From positions 1-26,632 of the IMG/VR virus record IMGVR_UViG_3300036766_001879: a stretch of DNA of 26,632 nucleotides; one strand, 5' to 3'. This document shows, piece after piece, positions 7,368 to 15,536 of this stretch. The notes below the pieces were generated by a model. The model was given only the letters and a program-made list of their open reading frames with translations. It ran no database searches and was not told where the DNA came from. The stretch comes from a virus. The position numbers were made by a program, and so were the translations under genes. Each line of letters begins with the position of its first letter. Position 1 is the stretch's first letter.

Positions 7368-10300
7368 TCATGCGCGGCTTCGCTGTTCGTAAACTTCGTG
7401 CGCGAGGCCGGTGAGATCGTTCTGCACGGCGTCGAGCCACGCACTGCGGTCGAGGTAAATGTGGATGTTGCGCGCGCTGTCGCGGCCGCTGGCGGCCGAG
7501 CCTCCAACACCTGAGTTTGCGGACGTGGCGCTCGTGGCCCTGGTGGCCCTGGTGGCGCCGGAGTCCGCATAGTAGTCGTAGTTGCCCGCGGGCGCGCTGG
7601 TGCTGAAATCGTAACCGCCGGCGGACTGGCCGGAGAGACCGAGCATTTTTTTGAAAACATTCTGTCCCGCCGGATGCAGCAGATTATCGGCGGCGCGCTT
7701 GAGCCCAACCTCCGGGTGCAGCGGGTTGAAAAAAAACTGTTTGAAAAGGCCGCCGAAAAAGCCACCCGAGGAGAAGCCCGGCGCGCCTTGCCGCGCGGCT
7801 TCGAGGCCGGCGATCTGTGCGCCGTAGAGCGGATGGCGCGTCATCCACGCTGGCGCGACCCACTCGTTGGCATGGACGACACCCATCACTTCGTTCGAGC
7901 CACCGCGACCGGTCGGGCCACCCGTTTTGAAACCGCCGAAGGCCGCCATCGCGGCGAGGATCGCGGCGACGCCCACGGCGGCGGCGATGCCGAAGGAAGA
8001 GATGGAGGTCAGCACGGCGCCGGGCGTCTTGGCCACGGTGTCGGCCGTGCCTTCCTCTGCGCTGAAGAGGATATTTTTCACGGCCGCCATGCCGCGGTTG
8101 ACGATCCACGTGGTGAACATGTCGGCGATGGCCTTGGTGATGCCGCCCATGATCGGGCCGGCGATGTTGCCGAGTTTCTGCGACCAGTAGGTGGTGTCGC
8201 CGATCAGTTTTTGCAGGCCGGCCGAGGCGTTGGCAAAGGCTTCGCCGAAACCGCTGGCGATCGACTGCTGCCACGTGCCCATCTGCTCCTGCACCGCGGT
8301 GAGTTTGGATTTTAGCTGCGCGAGAAAGTTCATGGGATCGGCGCCGAGCCGGCCTTGCTCGCCCTGGGCGGCGCCGAGCCGCTTGCCGAGGCCGGCAGCG
8401 GCCGATTCGTGCTGGTTCTTCACACTGAGATCGGTCGCGGCCTTCACGCGATCCTGCTCCAGTTTCAGCGCGGTTTGCAGCGCGGCGATTTCCTCCGCGA
8501 TCGCCTTTTTGCGCTCGCCCCACTTCTCGGCGGCGGTGCGGGTGTAGTCGGCCTCCAGCGTGATGAGATTTTCGCGGATGGCGGTGAGCTGATTTTCGAG
8601 CGCGAGTTTTTGCGCCTCGATCTGTTTGCGCGCGGCGGCCTGCGCCTGCTTTTTTTCGTCGGCCTGGTCGCGCGCGGCTTCGAGCTGCTGCACGAGGATG
8701 AGGTCCTGGCCTTCGAGCCCGAACTTTTCGCGCAGGGCCTCGATCTCGCGCTTGAGGTGCGCGGCGCCGGCCTCGTCGCCGGCGCTGGCTTTTTCGAGGG
8801 CCGAGGTTTCGAGCACGAGGATCTGCCGCTTCAGCTCCTGCTCCGCGGTTTTCTTTTTTTCCTCGGTGAGCTTGGCCGTGGCCTCGGTTTCCTTTTTGAC
8901 GATCTCGAAGAGTTCGTTCTCGAGATTTTTTTGCTTGGCCGCAGTGGCCTCGGGCGAAAGACCCGCGGGCGTAGGCGCGGAGAGCTGGCGCTCGACCGAG
9001 GCGCGACGGCCGCGCAATTCCAGCAGTTGCTGCGCGGGATCGAGCGTCTCGAACCTGAGCTTGTCGTTCTTCTCCGTGATCTGCGTGATCTGGTCGACGA
9101 GCGGCTTTAGCGAGGCCTCCATCGCGTTGAGCTGATTGGTGGCGAGGTTCGCGGCGGCCTGCACCTGGTTCGCGAGCTGCACCTTGATGAAGGCGCCGAG
9201 CTTGGTGGCGGCGGCGCTGACGGTGTCGAATTTATCCTGGGCGTCCGGGTCGTAGTGGTCAGTGCCCTTGCGGTTGGCTTCGAGCTGGGCGGCGAGGCGC
9301 TTGCGCTCGGCCATGAGTTCGTCGAGCTTGGCTTGGGCGGCGGCCAGCGTCGCGGCCTGTTGGTCTGAAGTGAGATCCTGCGCGGCCCGGTCGCCAACCG
9401 CCTGGGTGGGCGCGCCGCGCCCTTGCGCCTCCGCGAACATTTTCTGGATTTGGTAATCGTTCCATGCGGCGATGATGCCCAGCACAAGCTGCGCGGTGAC
9501 GGCGGCCGCGAGCAGGTAGGGATTCCACGCGGCCGCATCGGCCATGCCGTTGCTGACGCCGCGCACGAAGGAGCGCGCGGTGCCCTCTTCCATTTTGGCG
9601 AGCAGGCCGTAGAGCGCGGAATCGACTTTGCCGAAAGAGTAGAGCAGCGCGCCCGAGCCGAGCAGACCCGCGCCCGAGGCGCCGAGAAAGGCACCCGCAC
9701 CGCCGAGGCTGAGATGGCCCAGCAGGCCGGCAATCGTCTGCAGCGTGGGCAGCAACTGCGCGGCCGCGACCTGCCACATCTCGCGAAGTTTCGCCGTCAC
9801 GCCGTTGAACTGGACTTCGAGCTCGTGCGCAGCGCGGGCGTTTTGCGCGATGCGGCCGGCGAGGCCGCCGGCCTGTTCCTGCGCACGCGCGAGCGCCTCG
9901 GGATCGCCGAGGAGCTGGAGCATCTGGCCGCCGCCGCGGCCGAAGAGTTCACGGGCGACCGACACTTTGTCGCTCTGGTTGGCGAGATTGGCGAAGCCCC
10001 GGCTGAGCACGTCGAGCTGCTGGGCGTAGGCGAGCGGCTTCAGCTCGGCGATGCTGGTGCCGATCCGGCGAAACGCGGTCTCGGTTTTTCCGCCCATGTC
10101 GTTCACGCCGCCGAGCGAGCGCTGCAGCATGTTGGCCGAGAGGCCGATCATCTCCGCGCCGAGACCGGCGTTGCGAAACGCCTGGTCGAGCACGACCAGA
10201 TTGCGCACGTTCTCCCCGGTGCGCGCGGCGAGGTGCTCGAACGAGGCGGCCTCGTCGATCGCGCCCTTCACCTTGTCCCAGGCCAGACCGACGCCGAGGG

Positions 10301-10424
10301 CGGCGGTGGCCATGCGGCCGAGGCTGCCGGCCATGTCGCCCAGGCTGGCGTTGACCTTGCCGACCGAGCGCGCGACTTCCTCGGTGCCGACGGCGGTGAA
10401 GATCAGTTCGACGAGGGAGGACAT
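7368..10424 (-). CDS. Tail tape measure protein
   Basis: This 1018-residue protein sets tail length and travels with DNA into the cell. The N-terminus is MSSLVELIFTAVGTEEVARS. Hydrophobic stretches lie near residues 225-270 and 300-320 and again near 830-860. Between them is a long Ala/Glu/Lys/Gln-rich coiled coil at about 355-745. The C-terminal part has GGPTGRGGSNEVMGVVHANEW, typical of tape measure ends in transposable siphophages. ATG at 10424 is preferred over a longer open frame because the upstream in-frame codons are the A-rich spacer repeat. At roughly 1.5 angstrom per residue the length would imply a tail near 150 nm. It directly follows the frameshifted chaperone genes, as in lambda-like phages. 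Confidence 0.95.
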   Translation of the reverse strand: MSSLVELIFTAVGTEEVARSVGKVNASLGDMAGSLGRMATAALGVGLAWDKVKGAIDEAASFEHLAARTGENVRNLVVLDQAFRNAGLGAEMIGLSANMLQRSLGGVNDMGGKTETAFRRIGTSIAELKPLAYAQQLDVLSRGFANLANQSDKVSVARELFGRGGGQMLQLLGDPEALARAQEQAGGLAGRIAQNARAAHELEVQFNGVTAKLREMWQVAAAQLLPTLQTIAGLLGHLSLGGAGAFLGASGAGLLGSGALLYSFGKVDSALYGLLAKMEEGTARSFVRGVSNGMADAAAWNPYLLAAAVTAQLVLGIIAAWNDYQIQKMFAEAQGRGAPTQAVGDRAAQDLTSDQQAATLAAAQAKLDELMAERKRLAAQLEANRKGTDHYDPDAQDKFDTVSAAATKLGAFIKVQLANQVQAAANLATNQLNAMEASLKPLVDQITQITEKNDKLRFETLDPAQQLLELRGRRASVERQLSAPTPAGLSPEATAAKQKNLENELFEIVKKETEATAKLTEEKKKTAEQELKRQILVLETSALEKASAGDEAGAAHLKREIEALREKFGLEGQDLILVQQLEAARDQADEKKQAQAAARKQIEAQKLALENQLTAIRENLITLEADYTRTAAEKWGERKKAIAEEIAALQTALKLEQDRVKAATDLSVKNQHESAAAGLGKRLGAAQGEQGRLGADPMNFLAQLKSKLTAVQEQMGTWQQSIASGFGEAFANASAGLQKLIGDTTYWSQKLGNIAGPIMGGITKAIADMFTTWIVNRGMAAVKNILFSAEEGTADTVAKTPGAVLTSISSFGIAAAVGVAAILAAMAAFGGFKTGGPTGRGGSNEVMGVVHANEWVAPAWMTRHPLYGAQIAGLEAARQGAPGFSSGGFFGGLFKQFFFNPLHPEVGLKRAADNLLHPAGQNVFKKMLGLSGQSAGGYDFSTSAPAGNYDYYADSGATRATRATSATSANSGVGGSAASGRDSARNIHIYLDRSAWLDAVQNDLTGLAHEVYEQRSRA

Positions 10425-10545
10425 TTTATTTTCGATTTTGGATTCCCGGTTTTGGATTGCCGGCGCGACCTTCGCGGGCGGCGCGAGCAACTATTTTCTG
10501 CTTTTGGATTGGGCGTCGCAGTCGTGGCGGCCGGCGCGAGGAACT
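10425..10545 (-). repeat. Spacer with two copies of the CTCGCG block plus AATCCAAAA leader
   Basis: Read with transcription, the spacer holds CTCGCGCCGGCCGCCACGAC followed by CCAATCCAAAAGC. A second CTCGCGCCGCCCGCGAAGG unit follows, then GGCAATCCAAAACC and GGAATCCAAAATCG just before the tape measure ATG. This is the fullest example of the recurring late-gene leader. No Shine-Dalgarno site is present. Confidence 0.75.
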
Positions 10546-11144
10546 TTATGTTTCGTGAATGGTTTTCAGCAGTTCGGCGGCGAGGTCGGCGTAGCCCTGG
10601 CCGCCGGCGAAACCGCAGTTGACGGCTTGCATGAGGTCGAGGCGCTGCTGGGCGCGGCGGCGGGCGCCGGCGCTCAGGTAGCGCCGGAGGGCGGCGGGGG
10701 TGTGGTGGCAGACGCGCTCGGGGTCGGCGCCGCAGCAGCCGTGGGCGGCGGCATCGTCGGCGAGGCGGTTCCACCCGGCCAGGCGACCGAGGGCATAGGT
10801 GACGAGCTCAGCCCATCCAGCAATTTTAACGTCTGGCCGAGCTGCAGCATGAGCGGGCCCACCTTCAGGCCGGCGATGGGATCGCTCATCGTCATCTCCA
10901 TCGCCTTCGAGAAATTTAGCCGGATGCACTCGGCGCAGAGGCGGTTGTAGCAGTCGTCGGCGAGCGAGTCGATCCAGCCGAGGTTTTGGCGGAAGCTGAG
11001 GGCGACGATTTCCGGGGTGCGGCCCTCGACGAGGAGATCGATGAACTTGCGGCGGCCGGTGATGGGGAGCGGCTCCAGGGGGAGCGACTCTTCGAGCCCG
11101 GCGGCCGCGCCCGGCAGCGGGAGATATTTGATGAGTTGGTTCAT
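10546..11144 (-). CDS. Tail assembly chaperone, -1 frameshift fusion (lambda gpGT analogue)
   Basis: A -1 shift at G TTA AAA (10830-10824) would join codons 1-107 of the chaperone gene to a second open frame that starts with codon ATT at 10824 and stops at 10548-10546, about 199 residues in all. The heptamer is in exactly the right register: zero-frame codons TTA (10829-10827) and AAA (10826-10824). The shifted frame encodes a well-composed sequence (IAGWAELVTYALGRLAG to LAAELLKTIHET), unlike the zero-frame tail. The second frame has a possible own ATG at 10929, but no ribosome site is visible there. In tailed phages the fusion is made at low frequency and the T part contacts the tube. Confidence 0.75.
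10674..11144 (-). CDS. Tail assembly chaperone, unshifted product (lambda gpG analogue)
   Basis: This 156-residue protein is upstream of the tape measure gene. The first ~107 residues (MNQLIKYLPLPG to LMLQLGQTLKLL) look like a compact helical protein. After the proposed slip site the zero-frame tail turns into Pro/Ala/Ser/Thr low-complexity sequence, as expected if the other frame is the selected one. In lambda-like phages such chaperones coat the tape measure during tail assembly and recruit tube subunits. The start ATG at 11144 follows an A-rich leader. Assignment rests on gene position plus the overlapping frame and slippery site. Confidence 0.8.
   Translation of the reverse strand: MNQLIKYLPLPGAAAGLEESLPLEPLPITGRRKFIDLLVEGRTPEIVALSFRQNLGWIDSLADDCYNRLCAECIRLNFSKAMEMTMSDPIAGLKVGPLMLQLGQTLKLLDGLSSSPMPSVAWPGGTASPTMPPPTAAAAPTPSASATTPPPPSGAT
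10824..10830 (-). promoter_or_regulatory. Putative -1 ribosomal frameshift site G TTA AAA
   Basis: The sequence GTTAAAA on the minus strand sits where the two chaperone frames overlap, in the zero-frame phasing required for a -1 slip. The A-site tRNA re-pairs perfectly (AAA to AAA). The P-site change TTA to GTT is imperfect but resembles GUUAAAC, a slippery site used by equine arteritis virus. I did not find an unambiguous downstream stimulatory hairpin. Confidence 0.7.
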
Positions 11145-11213
11145 GGGAAATTTTCGGTTTGGGATTGCGGATTTGGGCTGGCCGGCGCGGGCGGCGCGAG
11201 AAACTTTCCGGGC
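11145..11213 (-). repeat. A-rich leader spacer upstream of the tail chaperone gene
   Basis: Read with transcription, the fiber stop is followed by CTCGCGCCGCCCGCGCCGG, then CCCAAATCCGCAATCCC and AAACCGAAAATTTCCC immediately before the ATG at 11144. It has the same block order as at 10425-10545. No Shine-Dalgarno site is visible. Confidence 0.7.
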
Positions 11214-13703
11214 TCAGTAGAGCCGCACCGCCACGAGGCTCGTGCCGGCCGCGGTGGCGTCGAGCGTGCCCGCGCCGAGGCCGGCGCTGACTTGGGCGTA
11301 GATTTTCAACGAGTCGTCGGTGTTGGCCGTGGTGTAGACAAACGGCGGGAGCGGGAAGATGCCGTAGGTCTGGCTCAGCAGCGTGGCCGCCGGCAGGGCG
11401 AGCGCCACGACCTGGCTGACATCGGCGGCCGTGTGGTTCGTGCGCCGCACTTTTATGGTCGCGGTTTCACCCGAGATCGTGGCCCCGTCGAGGGCGAGTT
11501 GCACCTGGGCGAAGACGAGCCAGGTGCCGGCCTGGTCCAGCACCTGGGCCGGCGAGGTGGTGCCAAACGTCACCGCGGCGGCGGTGGCGGTCAGGGCATA
11601 GGCGGTGCCCGCGCCGTAGACCGCGAGCGGGTAGTTTACCTGGCCGGTGGCGGTGAAATAATTTCCCGTGGCCGTAACTTTGCCGGGGAGCGTCAGGCCC
11701 GCCGCATCGAGGCTGGCCCAAGAATTAGCGCGAACGCCGTCCGACCCATTGAAAAAAAATGGAGCACTGTCGGAGCGAAACATGACCCCCGCTCCTTCAC
11801 TGTGGGTTGTTCCCCAGACATTGGTGTATAATCCAACGTCGTTGGAGTAAATTGCTGTCCTCGCAGTCGCACTGGAATCTGTGCTGTCATTACCGGCCTC
11901 CAGCACTAGCCGCTGCCCATTAATGGCACCATAGGCTTTCAGAGCGGTGGTTTCCAGGCCGGTGGAGGTGATCTTGGCCCAGTAGCTCGTGGTGGGGTCG
12001 GCGGGGTTGTTGCCGGCGAAGTAGAAGGGGGCGTTGGGCTGGTTGAAAAATAAATGCCCGCTTGGGGCATAGCTGGCGAGGGACGAATACCCAGCCTGAT
12101 ACTCTGCCGCTGAAGTGGCGTAACTTGGGTCAACTGTGAACAGTTCAACATAGTTTCCTGCACCGGTATCGGCGTAAAAACCTGCCGTGGCATCCACAGA
12201 CGATGAGGCATACAAAACGAGGTCGGATTCCTTCCCACCATTGGAAACAATGTTCATCTGCGGGGTTTCACCCCCGACATTGAACGTAATTATTCCATTT
12301 CCTTTTGCGCGGAGGTTCAAATTCAAATCCGCCGTCGTGCCGGTGCGCGCAATCCCGGTGGCCGAGAGCGTCAGCCCGTCCGCGCCCGCGCTCGCGGCCC
12401 GCTCCAGGTCGCTCGTGATGAGGCCGCCGGCGAAGGAGCCGCCGCCCGCCGGGGTGGCCCAGGTGCCGTCGCCGCGCCAGTAGGTCGTGTTGCCCGCGTC
12501 CGTGCCGCCATTGAGGTTGCTAACCGAGAGGTTGCCGGTCACGGCGGTGGCAAGCGGGAGGTCGGTGACGGTGTTGCTCGCGCCGGAGAGGGTGTGGTTG
12601 GTGAGCGTGACGGCGGCGGCGTTTTTGGCGGCGTCGCCGGTGTTGTCCACGTTGCCGAGCGCGAGGTCGGCGGCGGTGACGGTGACGTTGGCGCTGAGGG
12701 CGTAGCCGTTGACGGTGCGGGCGGCGGGCACGGCGGCGTTGACCGCGCCGCCCCACGGTTTCCAGACGAGCGCGCCGGCGGCGTCGAAATAGAGCAGGGT
12801 GTTGCCGGCACTCTCGCCGGTGGGCGGGGCGGATTTCCAAGCGCCGCGGAAGCCCGCGGCGGTCTCGATCAGCGCGCTCGAATAGAGGACGAGGTCGGTC
12901 TGCATGCCGAAGTTGTCCCAGCCCAGGGCGGTGGTGCCGTTGGGGCTGGTGAGGACGCGCGAGTTGAAGTCGAGGATGGGGTTGCCCGCGCTGTCTTTGA
13001 GCGCGTAGGTCCAGGAGCGGGCGCCGGCGGCGGTGGCGGTGAGGACTTTGCCGTCGGTGCTGGGGTTGCCGAGGGCGGCTTCGGCCCCGAGCGTGGCGCG
13101 CGCGGCGGCGGCATCGGCCCCGGCCGCCAGCGTGCGGCCGAAACTGGTGAAGGCCGTCACGGCCGCCGTGCCGCTGCCGGTAAAATAGGGCAGCTTGTCC
13201 GCCGCGCTGGTCAGGCCGCCCAGCGCGCCCAGGTTGGCGGAGTAGGCTTGCACCTGGGTGCCGACGACGAGGCTCAGGTCGGCCGGGGTGACCGTGACGT
13301 TGCCGGAGAGGGCATGGCCGTTGACGGTGGTGCTGGTGAGGGCGCGGTTGCCGAGGGCGGAGTTGAGGTCGCTCTGGCTGCCCAGCGTGCCGGTGATGCT
13401 GCCCCAGGTGCCGCCGCCGGCGCTCAAGCCGGTGACGGTGGCGTTGCCGGAGACGGCGAGGGTCGAGCCAGCGCCGAGCGTCAGCGTGCGGCCGGTGCCG
13501 AAGGTGAGGTCCTCGTTGATCAGGTTCGAGCCGTCGGTCTTCTTGGTGACGGGGCCGTTGGGCGTGTTGGTCGCATGGAGCGCGGCGGCGGCCAGCAAGC
13601 TGAAAGCGACAAGCTTCAGACTGCGGCAGCCGGGGAAAATTGTGTCCGGCGGCGCGGTCTTCGCGGACGGCGCGAGAAAACAGGGAGAGAGGAGGTTTTT
13701 CAT
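11214..13703 (-). CDS. Tail fiber-like protein with N-terminal hydrophobic signal segment
   Basis: This 829-residue protein is rich in Ala, Gly, Thr, Ser and Asn with typical fiber repeats. VNGHALSGNVTVTPADLSL near the N-terminal third is echoed by VNGYALSANVTVTAADLAL further on, and TLAAGADAAAARATLGA is a classic fiber linker. The last ~120 residues are beta-rich and look like a C1q/TNF-like receptor-binding head. The N-terminus has LKLVAFSLLAAAALHA at about residues 29-44, a Sec-signal-like helix. Residues ~9-26 are encoded by a spacer repeat element (13632-13686). Bases about 11720-12330 are visibly less GC-rich than the rest, suggesting exchange of the receptor-binding region. Location between tail tube and chaperones is unusual for a fiber. 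ATG at 13703 was chosen because a longer frame would overlap the upstream gene. Confidence 0.75.
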   Translation of the reverse strand: MKNLLSPCFLAPSAKTAPPDTIFPGCRSLKLVAFSLLAAAALHATNTPNGPVTKKTDGSNLINEDLTFGTGRTLTLGAGSTLAVSGNATVTGLSAGGGTWGSITGTLGSQSDLNSALGNRALTSTTVNGHALSGNVTVTPADLSLVVGTQVQAYSANLGALGGLTSAADKLPYFTGSGTAAVTAFTSFGRTLAAGADAAAARATLGAEAALGNPSTDGKVLTATAAGARSWTYALKDSAGNPILDFNSRVLTSPNGTTALGWDNFGMQTDLVLYSSALIETAAGFRGAWKSAPPTGESAGNTLLYFDAAGALVWKPWGGAVNAAVPAARTVNGYALSANVTVTAADLALGNVDNTGDAAKNAAAVTLTNHTLSGASNTVTDLPLATAVTGNLSVSNLNGGTDAGNTTYWRGDGTWATPAGGGSFAGGLITSDLERAASAGADGLTLSATGIARTGTTADLNLNLRAKGNGIITFNVGGETPQMNIVSNGGKESDLVLYASSSVDATAGFYADTGAGNYVELFTVDPSYATSAAEYQAGYSSLASYAPSGHLFFNQPNAPFYFAGNNPADPTTSYWAKITSTGLETTALKAYGAINGQRLVLEAGNDSTDSSATARTAIYSNDVGLYTNVWGTTHSEGAGVMFRSDSAPFFFNGSDGVRANSWASLDAAGLTLPGKVTATGNYFTATGQVNYPLAVYGAGTAYALTATAAAVTFGTTSPAQVLDQAGTWLVFAQVQLALDGATISGETATIKVRRTNHTAADVSQVVALALPAATLLSQTYGIFPLPPFVYTTANTDDSLKIYAQVSAGLGAGTLDATAAGTSLVAVRLY
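13632..13686 (-). repeat. 55-bp repeat copy inside the fiber gene (pairs with 15587-15641)
   Basis: This segment matches 15587-15641 at 53 of 55 positions. The other copy is in an intergenic spacer. Here it is read in frame as fiber codons ~7-24, between the initiating MKNLLS residues and the hydrophobic signal segment. Confidence 0.9.
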
Positions 13704-13722
13704 TTTCGGAGAAGTTCGGGGC

Positions 13723-14229
13723 TCAGAGTTGCACGAAGACGAAGGCGTTGGTGCCGGCGTGGTAGTTCGCCGGGCGGACGAGGCCGGGGAGCGCCGGCGC
13801 ATCGGTGCCGGCGCGCACCTGGTAGCTTTTCAGCTCGGTCGCGACGGTGCCCTGGATGATGCGGCCGACATCGTGCGGGGCGACGGTGAGGTGATCGAGG
13901 GCGGCGGCCGAGCCGGTGAGTTCGACAAAGGCGGGAGAAAAGGTGGCGGGCATGACGAGGAGGGGAGTGGGTGAGGTGACGTCCACGCCGGTGCCGGCGG
14001 GATAGGTGGTGGGCGTGTAGTCCGCGATGCTGACGTCGTCCGGCGCGATGGCCGACGGCGCCGCGGGCGTGGTGTGGCCGGGGGCGGTGCCCGTCGGCGC
14101 CTCGGGCGTGGTGTGGCCGGGGGCGGAGTTGCTGGGGGACGAGGGCGCCGTATGACCGGGCGCCGTGGCGGAGGGGATCGCGGGCGTGGTGTAATCGATG
14201 ATTTCCGGCGGAGTCGTCGTGTAGGGCAT
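13723..14229 (-). CDS. Pro-rich repeat protein between tail tube and fiber genes
   Basis: This 168-residue protein starts MPYTTTPPEIIDYTTP. Residues 23-61 are three tandem 13-residue repeats: APGHTAPSSPSNS, APGHTTPEAPTGT and APGHTTPAAPSAI. At DNA level two of these share an exact 23-base direct repeat (14065-14087 and 14104-14126, period 39). The C-terminal ~100 residues look globular and beta-rich (LLVMPATFSPAFVELTGS to TNAFVFVQL). I do not recognise a family. A Pro-rich stalk joining a globular domain suggests a structural linker, perhaps for the neighbouring fiber. An in-frame upstream ATG exists at 14325, but its codons are spacer repeat, so 14229 is preferred. Confidence 0.65.
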   Translation of the reverse strand: MPYTTTPPEIIDYTTPAIPSATAPGHTAPSSPSNSAPGHTTPEAPTGTAPGHTTPAAPSAIAPDDVSIADYTPTTYPAGTGVDVTSPTPLLVMPATFSPAFVELTGSAAALDHLTVAPHDVGRIIQGTVATELKSYQVRAGTDAPALPGLVRPANYHAGTNAFVFVQL

Positions 14230-14338
14230 GGGGGGATTTTCGATTTTTCGATTCTCGATTTTGGATTGCGGAGGATTTTGGATTGGGCGTCGCGGCCTTC
14301 GCGGGCGTCGCGAGACCCAATCCAAAACCGCAAATGAC
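14230..14338 (-). repeat. Spacer with 12-bp inverted repeat around a CTCGCG core and A-rich leader
   Basis: TTTTGGATTGGG (14276-14287) and CCCAATCCAAAA (14316-14327) are perfect inverted arms around a GC-rich core. Downstream with transcription come CCGCAATCCAAAATCG, GAATCG and AAAAATCGAAAATC, then the ATG at 14229. The leader motif therefore occurs in both orientations here. Confidence 0.8.
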
Positions 14339-14896
14339 TCAGGCGAGCGTGCCGACGTTGAGCGTCGAGTAGAGGACCGTGGCCTCGATGGGCGTCTCGG
14401 CGGCCTTGTCGTCGTTGTTGGTGTCGCCGCTGGCCTTGATCGCGACCCAGAGGTCGACGGTGTTGATCAGCGTGTTGAACTGGTCGTATTCCTGGACGTG
14501 CAGCCAGGCGCGCACGACCGGCGAACCGGCGAGCGGATTGTGCACGCCACCGGCGGTGGCGGGGATCGCGAGCGGCGCCGTGGCGAGCGCGAGCTGGTAG
14601 GCGAGGTTGGACTGCTTCTCGATTTTGCCGGTGTATTTCAGGCCCTTCGAGAGCACGATCTCATCCTCGACGACGTAGGCGCCGGGCTGCGGTGACATGT
14701 ATTCCTCGGTCTTCGAGGTGGGCTTTTTGGCCCATTTGATCGGGCCGGCGGAGAGCCAGCCGGTGTCGGTGATGCCGGGCTTGGCGGTGCCGCTGGCGGC
14801 GCCGGCAGATGGCAGGGTGAAGGCCACGCCCTCAAGGAAGAACTGAGAGAGCGAGCCGATGACAACGCGACGGACATTCAGGGCGGAGTCGGACAT
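14339..14896 (-). CDS. Major tail tube protein
   Basis: This 185-residue protein starts MSDSALNVRRVVIGSLSQFF. It has the size, position and alternating beta composition of siphovirus tube proteins. It includes DTGWLSAGPIKWAKKPTSK and AYVVEDEIVLSKGLKYTG, and ends in EATVLYSTLNVGTLA. It lies after the tail terminator candidate and before fiber, chaperone and tape measure genes. It is cytoplasmic until assembled, with no signal peptide. No sequence-level family match is claimed; the call rests on order, length and composition. Confidence 0.75.
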   Translation of the reverse strand: MSDSALNVRRVVIGSLSQFFLEGVAFTLPSAGAASGTAKPGITDTGWLSAGPIKWAKKPTSKTEEYMSPQPGAYVVEDEIVLSKGLKYTGKIEKQSNLAYQLALATAPLAIPATAGGVHNPLAGSPVVRAWLHVQEYDQFNTLINTVDLWVAIKASGDTNNDDKAAETPIEATVLYSTLNVGTLA

Positions 14897-15068
14897 GGTT
14901 TTATGTGGTTAGGGGTTGCTGACGATTTTCGATTTAGATTTTCGAGTTGGGATGGGCCGGAAATTTTCTCGCGACGAGCGCGGATGGGATCTATTTTGAA
15001 TTTGGGATTTTCGCCGGGTCGGCGCGGTCGGCGCGGCCGGCGCGAGACAAGTTTTGGTTTAGATGGGA
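14897..15068 (-). repeat. 172-base spacer with two leader-type repeats before the tail tube gene
   Basis: With transcription: TCTCGCGCCGGCCGCGCCG, GCGAAAATCCCAAATTC, a CTCGTCGCGAGAAAATTTCC palindromic block, then CTCGAAAATCTAAATCG and AAAATCG. About 30 bases of other sequence (CAACCCCTAACCACATAAAA) precede the ATG at 14896. It is the longest repeat-filled spacer inside the tail module, and no gene was seen in it. The distance suggests room for a separate promoter, but none was recognised. Confidence 0.65.
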
Positions 15069-15536
15069 TCAGAGGAGGCGGAGGCCGGCGGTGACATAGA
15101 TCTCATGGACGGTGCAGTTCGCCGGCGCGTCGACGCGGCGCTGGTGGCCGGTCACGCGGAAGAAATCGTGCGGCCGCTGGGCGGGCGGCGCGGTGGGCTG
15201 CACACTTTGGCCGTGAATCGCCGCGAGGGCGGCCGCGAGGGCATCGAGCGCGCTGTGCGCGGGATCGGTCTGCGGGTTGTGCACGATCGAGACGTTGAGA
15301 TCCTCCAGCGTGACGAGGGCCTCGTAGTCGCCGGCGCCCTCCATCGCCTTGCCGGAGGCGGTGGTGATGACGACGCCGAAGCCGAGCGGCAGCAGGGAAT
15401 TTTCCACCTGAAACTCCAGGCCGGCGATTTTCTCGGTGAGGATCTGCGCGGGCGACAGGCCGGCGAAATAACTTGCGGCCGCGACGAGCGCCGCGAGCCG
15501 CTCCTGGAGCGCGAAAAAGGGATTGGGCGTGGGCAT
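15069..15536 (-). CDS. Tail terminator / minor tail protein candidate
   Basis: This 155-residue protein is MPTPNPFFALQERLAALVAA to YVTAGLRLL. Its N-terminal helix followed by beta segments (FGVVITTASGK, EALVTLEDLNVSIVHNP, HEIYVTAG) fits the gpU-like tail terminator fold, and its place just before the tail tube gene is the standard one. A clear ribosome site, AGGAGG, is centred ~10 bases before the ATG at 15536; this is an exception in this region. The call is by position and composition. Confidence 0.65.
   Translation of the reverse strand: MPTPNPFFALQERLAALVAAASYFAGLSPAQILTEKIAGLEFQVENSLLPLGFGVVITTASGKAMEGAGDYEALVTLEDLNVSIVHNPQTDPAHSALDALAAALAAIHGQSVQPTAPPAQRPHDFFRVTGHQRRVDAPANCTVHEIYVTAGLRLL

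Noticed and set aside
14063-14126. CRISPR-like direct repeats
   Set aside because: Two exact 23-base repeats with period 39 are in-frame codons of a Pro-rich tandem repeat, with no spacer diversity.
14230-14325. Upstream ATG at 14325 as the start of the Pro-rich protein
   Set aside because: The extra 32 codons are translation of the spacer repeat, which also precedes unrelated genes.
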